In this document: piece by piece, positions 8,250 through 12,009 of the stretch
How positions within the stretch are numbered: position 1 is the stretch's first letter
Layout of the letters: every line of letters begins with the position of its first letter
NCBI GenBank assembly: GCA_022385755.1
Contig: MU278371.1
Coordinates: 351,710 to 363,718, forward strand
Length of the DNA: 12,009 nucleotides
Reading direction: 5' to 3'
From: Trametopsis cervina
Taxonomy: Eukaryota > Basidiomycota > Agaricomycetes > Polyporales > Irpicaceae
The notes under the pieces: model-generated
Told to the model about the DNA's origin: nothing
Database searches by the model: none
The model's input: only the letters and a program-made list of their open reading frames with translations
Made by a program: the position numbers and the translations under genes

Positions 8250-8465
8250 CGCAACGGAGTCCATACACCCGGCCGTCCTGCGTGGATGTCACCGCGTTGC
8301 GTGCCTGGATTTGACTTGTCTGACGTCCAATCGACCGCGCCTGACCTGGCGGGATGCTTGAGGATCTTGGGGCGCATGTGAGACGTCGGATCCTTTGCAT
8401 GTCGTCAGGGCCGCCGGGCCACCCCATGCAAAGCACGCATGAGACGCCCCTCGTTGCAATACGTC

Positions 8466-8482
8466 CGAGGGCTCTGCCCTCG
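8466..8482. repeat. Perfect hairpin, 7-bp arms, 3-nt loop
   Basis: Arms CGAGGGC and GCCCTCG flank TCT. The matching place in copy B2 keeps only a remnant of the right arm. Confidence 0.85.
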
Positions 8483-8525
8483 CCCGCAACGTCGAATGGC
8501 CGCTGCGCGCGACAGGCACAAACTG

Positions 8526-8541
8526 TGACGCATGTGCGTCA
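8526..8541. repeat. Palindrome, 7-bp arms, 2-nt centre
   Basis: Arms TGACGCA and TGCGTCA flank TG. It corresponds to the longer hairpin at 9029-9051 in copy B2, so the structure is kept while the centre varies. Confidence 0.85.
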
Positions 8542-8697
8542 GTGTGCGTCATTGCCCGTGCCTAAGACCGTCAGCCGCGTCCATCAGCGACAGCCAAACA
8601 CAAACGTAAGTCAAACCTCGACTCACCTACCTGACGTATTCTGGACCCGATCCGTCGTTCCAGTGCCGCTTGGCCAGTGTCGGTGCGTGTGGGTCCG

Positions 8698-9165
8698 TCG
8701 TCCGTTGCTCCGCGCACACCCGACCCTCCTGTGTGAATGTCACCGCGCCGCGTGCCTCGGTTCGACCGACCTGGCTGACGTCTAACCGCGCCTCGCCTCG
8801 CTTGTCGCAATGCATGCAGGTTCCGGCATGCTCGCGAGGCGTCGGATCCGTTTGCATGTCGGCAGGGCAGGCGGAGGCCTTCTGGTCCAATACAAACGTG
8901 AGACTTGCACCTCGCCAAGGGTGTCGCCCTCACCCACAACGCCGGCTCGTGAGATCTGCAGGCAGCTCGTCCTGCCCTCGGATCGCCGCTGCGTGCGTGC
9001 GACAGACACACCTGCCGTCGACGAGCAACACTGACGCATCGTGCGTCAGTGCGCGTACTTGCTCGTACCTGAGACCGTCGGCCGCGTCCATCCCGTCAGC
9101 GACAAGGCACTCGCAAACGTCGACTCCCCGGCCTGACGCTTCTCTACCCGCCCCGTCGTTCCCCA
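8698..9165. repeat. Satellite family B, copy B2 (about 470 bp)
   Basis: Landmarks: GAATGTCACCGCG (8735), GTCGGATCC and TTTGCATGTCGG (8841), GACGCATCGTGCGTCAGTGC (9033), CCGTCGGCCGCGTCCATCCC (about 9074). Spacing to B1 grows from 451 to 506 bp along the unit, through insertions. Confidence 0.8.
9029..9051. repeat. Strongest hairpin: 10-bp perfect arms, 3-nt loop
   Basis: Left arm CACTGACGCA and right arm TGCGTCAGTG are exact reverse complements around TCG. Ten perfect pairs with a triloop are unlikely by chance in 12 kb. Confidence 0.93.
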
Positions 9166-9199
9166 GTGTGCATGTGTGTGCGTGTGAGTGTGAGTGTGC
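9166..9199. repeat. GT-rich microsatellite
   Basis: Imperfect (GT)n with GTGTGA variants. A second shorter GT run lies at about 9260-9275. Confidence 0.85.
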
Positions 9200-9283
9200 C
9201 GTCTGTCCGTCAGTCGGTTGGCCTTGTTGAGTGCGCGTGGGCTGGGTGCGCCGATAGACTGTGTGTGTGTGCGCAGATGTTGG

Positions 9284-9301
9284 CTGCCCTGCAAAGGGCA
9301 G
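9284..9301. repeat. Perfect hairpin, 7-bp arms, 4-nt loop
   Basis: Arms CTGCCCT and AGGGCAG flank GCAA. GCAA is a stable GNRA-type tetraloop if transcribed, though this may be coincidence. Confidence 0.85.
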
Positions 9302-9457
9302 GCGTTCTCAAAGACAGACGACGCCGTTGAACGTCGAACTGGCCCTCTCAAACGTCGTCGTCTTCGTCGTTGATGCCCAGACGGCCGTCATGCCGTCGCG
9401 TCGTTGCGTCGACACCGCCGCTGCCGCCTCTCGATTCCCGCCGACGCCCTCGCCACC

Positions 9458-9550
9458 CTCGTCCGCCTAGCACCTCCCCTCGTCCGCCTAGCACCTCCCC
9501 TCGTCCGCCTAGCACCTCCCCTCGTCCGCCTAGCACCTCCCCTCGTCCGC
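9458..9550. repeat. 21-bp minisatellite, 4.4 copies
   Basis: Perfect copies of CTCGTCCGCCTAGCACCTCC plus one C start at 9458, 9479, 9500 and 9521, with a nine-base fifth start at 9542. Identity between copies suggests recent expansion. The unit is seven codons, so several frames run open through it; these are repeat artefacts, not genes. Confidence 0.97.
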
Positions 9551-9779
9551 TGCACAAACACAAACGCACCCATCATCCGTCAATCGTCAGTCAGATCAAA
9601 TCAAACATCCGACGCACCTCGGCCTCGCACCTCGCGTCGCCACAACCGACAAGCGGCTGACGATTGATGTGCACGCCGCGCGCGTATCGAGGTTGGCGGC
9701 GTAGCGGCGGCAGGGCGAATACGTTCGGCTGGGATGCTCGGTCAGTTGGTTGGTTGGGAGGGGAGGGGAAGGTGGGAAC
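9551..9779. other. Spacer, no gene seen
   Basis: Unique sequence with a G-rich end (GGGAGGGGAGGGGAAGG near 9756). No motif recognised. Confidence 0.4.
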
Positions 9780-9815
9780 GGAGACGGAGACGGAGATGGA
9801 GACGGAGATGGAGAG
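9780..9815. repeat. Hexanucleotide repeat GGAGAY, six units
   Basis: GGAGAC/GGAGAT alternate for six units, the last ending GGAGAG. It creates a Gly-Asp dipeptide run on the plus strand and Ser-Pro run on the minus strand, which explains the open frames here. Confidence 0.9.
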
Positions 9816-9833
9816 GGGTGTGCGTGTGCGGGG

Positions 9834-9840
9834 TATAAAG
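9834..9840 (+). promoter_or_regulatory. TATA-box-like element
   Basis: TATAAAG, followed 45-100 bases later on the same strand by a CT-rich tract (about 9887-9960). This combination is typical of fungal promoters. An ATG at 10095 with a GTGAGT donor eight bases later (10103) would be a possible start, but no following exon is recognisable. Confidence 0.3.
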
Positions 9841-10413
9841 AGGACGGGGAGGGATGGGGATGGGGCAGAGCACTCACCTATGTGTTTCTCCCCTCATTCG
9901 TCCTCCTTCCTTCGTTCCTCCCTTCCCCTCTCAAGTCCTCCTCGTCGTCGTCGCTGCTGCCCTCGCCGCTGCCCTCGCCCTCGTCGTCGACATCGCCACT
10001 GCTCTCCATCCCCACGTCCTCCGCCGTCACCATCCCCATCGTTCTCCTCACCTCGCGCGTCCGCGCCACGCCGCATCTCCCCGCGAACGAGCGAATGAGT
10101 GGGTGAGTCCCACCCCTTTGCCGTCCGTCGTCGTCCTTCCTGCTCGTTTGCTGATGCGATATGTCGAGTGGTGCGTCGAGTGGGCGTGTGGAACGAACGC
10201 ACTGCCGGGTGCGTCGTTAGCGTGCGCATGCGCGTGTCGACGATGAAGGCGTCGGCGTCGGCGTTGTTGCCGTCGTTGTTGCACGGCGGAGGTGGGTGCA
10301 TGTTGGACGAGGGCGTTGGCGTTGGCGTGTTAACCGGGGCGTGCGGAGTTCGGGAGAGAAGCCAGGCGGGGGTGTTGAAGATGACGGCGCGGGGCAAACC
10401 CCGCAGCCGACGG
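9841..10413. other. Low-complexity GC-rich stretch, no confident gene
   Basis: Contains CT-rich tracts, TCGTCG runs and GGCGTTG runs. Both strands have open frames of 60-170 codons whose peptides are biased (Arg/Gly/Asp or Ser/Pro). The longest minus frame (10397-9894) includes NTPAWLLSR and FIVDTRMRTL, but I cannot tie it to a family. Confidence 0.4.
10389..10404. repeat. Perfect hairpin, 6-bp arms, 4-nt loop
   Basis: Arms GCGGGG and CCCCGC flank CAAA. Confidence 0.7.
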
Positions 10414-10680
10414 TTAACGCGTAATCAACACGTTTGTACCTGTGTGACGACGCGTGAAGTAATATGAATCTAATCATAAGTTTATCTGTGTGCATAGAAG
10501 GAACGGACGTACCGTGAAGCGACTTACGCGTCGCGTAGATCTTGATGTAAGTCTTCGTTTCTGAGGGCGTGGTCTTGTGCGTGCCCTCGGTTTTGCTGTG
10601 TGAGTGGGCGTCGAGTTAGTAATGGCGAGGCTAAATACATATGTCAGTTGTACTTACCATTTGCTAGAGTGTGGCGTCAT
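10414..10680 (-). CDS. Candidate small spliced ORF, 38 residues
   Basis: On the minus strand, exons 10680-10658, 10595-10528 and 10439-10414 join in phase to a 38-residue peptide, beginning MTPHSSKCKTEGTHK and ending TNVLITR, then TAA. The first intron (10657-10596, 62 bp) is textbook: GTAAGT donor, TACTAAC branch site, CACACAG acceptor. The second (10527-10440, 88 bp) has GTAAGT and CACACAG. The introns are far better supported than the reading frame: another frame through the second and third exons is also open. It may instead be the spliced 3' region of the signal-peptide gene just upstream, or a non-coding RNA. No family is recognised. Confidence 0.35.
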
Positions 10681-10758
10681 ATTGAGGCGTGGACGCGTCG
10701 ATAATGACGCGCGGGGTTGACGGAATTTCGCGTAGAGCACGAGTCCGTCGCATGCAGG

Positions 10759-11004
10759 TCAATGCTGGGATATCCAGCATTCAATCCGCAATCCGTGTTT
10801 GCACTGTGGCGGCGCGTTTTGGGGATGTACACAGGGCGGGGTGTGGGCTACTGTATGCGGTGCGGCGGGTGACTGATGAGGATTGAGGAGTAGACTACAA
10901 TGCGACGAGATCAAAATAATAAGAACGAAAATGTTTACATAAGACGAGGGGAGGACCGCTGACGCACCGGCGAGGAGAAGGGAGAGCTTGAAGGGTGCGT
11001 GCAT
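10759..11004 (-). CDS. Candidate small secreted protein with signal peptide
   Basis: Starts at 11004 on the minus strand. Residues 1-22 (MHAPFKLSLLLAGASAVLPS plus SY) look like a classic signal peptide: short charged start, LSLLLAGASA core and an ASA cleavage motif after residue 16. A possible 66-bp intron runs 10938-10873 (GTAAAC to CATCAG); because it is 66 bp the frame is the same spliced or not. Spliced length is 59 residues; the mature part would be about 43 residues, proline-rich, with three cysteines (TPPC, PPQC, IEC). The frame also stays open far upstream (to 11583), so the ATG is chosen only for the signal peptide. A GTAAGT-intron pair lies immediately downstream on the same strand. 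Small secreted proteins are common in basidiomycetes; no family is identified. Confidence 0.38.
   Translation of the reverse strand: MHAPFKLSLLLAGASAVLPSSYVNIFVLIILISSHCSLLLNPHQSPAAPHTVAHTPPCVHPQNAPPQCKHGLRIECWISQH
10761..10781. repeat. Perfect hairpin, 8-bp arms, 5-nt loop
   Basis: Arms AATGCTGG and CCAGCATT flank GATAT. It overlaps the stop end of the candidate secreted-protein ORF. Confidence 0.9.
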
Positions 11005-11598
11005 GGTCCGCGCACTTGCGATGCCAGAGAAGCGAAGTGGGTGGTTCGACTCCGCCGGCGGTGGGGAGAGGCGCGAGCGAACGGGCGTGCGGTGGGGTTG
11101 GACGTAGCCCTCATTCTTGGTGATGGCATGTAGCGTCCCCACCAAAGCGACTGAACGCGCTGAATTGTCCTCGGACGCGGTGAGCAGTGAGTCGGTGCGG
11201 TGCGCGAGGGCGAGTGGATGGTACCCCGCGTGGCAGCGACAGAATCTGGCAGAGGCGACAGTGAGCACAACTAACGGATTGGCAGGCAGCGAAGGGAAGT
11301 GGCAGGGAAGACTGAGAGACACGCACCGGATGGACTGCACGATGATGGCATGGGGGCATCCGTCCAAGATGACATGGCACAGACGAGATGGCGTCGTGCG
11401 TTCAACGTCGGTTGGACGCATCACCATCGCGAGTGCGAGATCTGAAAGGGATATGACGCCGGCGGTCCGTGAGAAGCCGTGAGACGCGTCAATTGAGGCA
11501 CATCTCTTCTGCGCTGATGCACGCGATGATCTGCATCTCCATCGCGCGCCTATCTTATCTGTGCGTATGCGCCTCTGGTGCATCAGTGTGCCCGTCGT
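11005..11598. other. No confident gene; long but unconvincing minus-strand frame
   Basis: The minus strand is open from 11583 to 10759 (274 codons), but residues before the signal-peptide-like methionine at 11004 have no recognisable motif and a composition like random GC-rich sequence. This part may be the upstream region of the small secreted protein candidate. Confidence 0.4.
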
Positions 11599-11663
11599 TT
11601 GTCTCTCCTCCCCTTGTCCACCCGCTTGTCCCTCTCAGGTAAAATGCTCGTATATGCGTAGCT
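11599..11663 (+). promoter_or_regulatory. CT-rich promoter and 5-codon upstream ORF
   Basis: 11599-11638 is strongly pyrimidine-rich, ending CTCTCAG. An upstream ATG at 11644 opens a five-codon ORF (MLVYA, stop TAG 11659-11661) that ends two bases before the ATG of the main ORF at 11664. Short upstream ORFs often reduce translation of the main ORF in fungi; that effect is inference here. Confidence 0.45.
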
Positions 11664-12009
11664 ATGAGTCTCGTACATAATGACAAAGTTTTACCCGCCC
11701 CTCTAAACCCTCCTAAGTTGCCAGAGACACATGCACTTCCTCCTGAGCATGCTCCGTCTCCCCAAAACTCTCCGGCACCTCCTGATTTTCCGACGCGTCC
11801 CATAAAACGACGCAAGACTGAGACACAACTCTCTAATGAAGATATACTAAACGAGCTGCAGCCATCAGCCCCTCAAACTAATCTTCACGCAAGAAGTTAT
11901 CGGAATCTTCATCGTGCAATACGACATGGTAAGCGGCCTGTACTCACCAGATTGCTTCCGCTAATCGTCCAAAGGTCGATCGCTGCAATGCCATGCAACT
12001 CCCCGCTCT
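11664..12009 (+). CDS. Proline-rich N-terminal ORF running off the window end, possible start of the helicase gene
   Basis: Begins MSLVHNDKVLPAPLNPPKLP and stays open for 115 codons to the window end. The first 50 residues are rich in proline, followed by a basic cluster PIKRRK (a monopartite nuclear-localisation-like motif) and NEDILNELQPSAPQTNLHAR. If the ends are joined it continues to a TGA at 203-205, 151 residues in all. A donor GGTAAGC (exon end at 11928, equal to position 14) could splice to the acceptor CTCTCACAG ending at 100; that would join, in phase 1, to the VNGDSWSND helicase frame. The last residues before the seam, RLLPLIVQ, also resemble helicase motif Ia. Whether it is really the helicase N-terminus is unproven, and no Walker A is seen. 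Confidence 0.45.
   Translation, partial: MSLVHNDKVLPAPLNPPKLPETHALPPEHAPSPQNSPAPPDFPTRPIKRRKTETQLSNEDILNELQPSAPQTNLHARSYRNLHRAIRHGKRPVLTRLLPLIVQRSIAAMPCNSPL
11915..12009. repeat. Right copy of 95-bp terminal direct repeat
   Basis: Exact copy of bases 1-95. The match begins abruptly: the bases before 11915 can only be compared with sequence to the left of the window, which is absent. The open reading frame that starts at 11664 runs through this copy without a stop. Confidence 0.97.

Larger units (their letters stand above)
8250..8697. repeat. Satellite family B, copy B1 (about 450 bp)
   Basis: Shared landmarks with B2: GATGTCACCGCG (8285), GTCGGATCC then TTTGCATGTCG (8385), a -GCCCTCRCCC-CAAC element (about 8475), GACGCA-GTGCGTCAGTG (8527), and CCGTCAGCCGCGTCCATC (about 8567). 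The last two also occur in family A, so the families share a core. Confidence 0.8.

Noticed and set aside
9346..9576. Open frames on both strands through the minisatellite (repeating seven-residue peptides)
   Set aside because: They exist only because the 21-bp unit is a multiple of three without stops; no start context or flanking coding signal.
9664..10246. Plus-strand ORFs with a hydrophobic run VLLVVVAAALAAALALVV as a membrane protein
   Set aside because: The run comes from CTCGTCGTCG-type low-complexity DNA, the start codon is only about 20 bases from the TATA-like box, and other frames are equally open.
11030..11063. tRNA-like T arm: GGTTCGACTCC matches the B-box and GGTGG/CCGCC can pair around a 7-nt loop
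   Set aside because: No A box, no D or anticodon arm and no matching 5' acceptor strand within the right distance upstream.
10759..11583. 274-codon minus-strand ORF taken as a full gene
   Set aside because: The first 190 residues have no motif and random-like composition; only the part from the methionine at 11004 looks like protein.

Overview
The window looks like nuclear DNA of a basidiomycete fungus, probably an agaricomycete. The evidence is a clear fungal G-protein alpha subunit gene cut by six-exon-style short spliceosomal introns (56-131 bp), CT-rich promoter tracts, a RecQ-like DEAH helicase of the type abundant near fungal telomeres, GC-rich sequence, and large amounts of degenerate tandem repeat. 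I see no rRNA, tRNA, bacterial operon, plasmid replication, phage or capsid gene.

The most important structural fact is that the first 95 bases and the last 95 bases are identical and in the same orientation. Either the contig closes on itself (apparent circle of 11,914 bp), or it is one unit of a tandem repeat, or the 95 bases are an assembly-graph overlap. A reading frame starting at 11664 stays open across the seam to position 205, and the helicase homology begins around the seam.

Layout. 1-969: helicase remnant (motif II DEAH and motif III SAT clear, upstream part broken). 970-1398: intergenic, ending in a CT-rich promoter. 1399-3059: G-alpha gene, good from the N-terminus through switch II and the following beta strand, then lost; 3117-3307 holds two short exon-like pieces that do not fit G-alpha. 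3461-3595: 36-bp tandem repeat. 3776-4448 minus: frameshifted hypothetical ORF of a dispersed fungal repeat, in more AT-rich DNA. 4449-5149: no gene. 5150-7957: degenerate 650-800 bp tandem satellite (family A). 8250-9170: related 450-500 bp repeats (family B). 9166-9815: microsatellites and a 21-bp minisatellite. 9834-10413: low-complexity sequence with a TATA box but no recognisable gene. 10414-11004 minus: two candidate small spliced ORFs, one with a signal peptide and one with a textbook TACTAAC intron. 11599-12009: CT-rich promoter, a 5-codon upstream ORF and a proline-rich ORF leading into the seam.

The genes do not form a pathway. The picture is of accessory, probably subtelomeric or repeat-rich, fungal DNA carrying gene fragments, with perfect short hairpins scattered through the non-coding parts.
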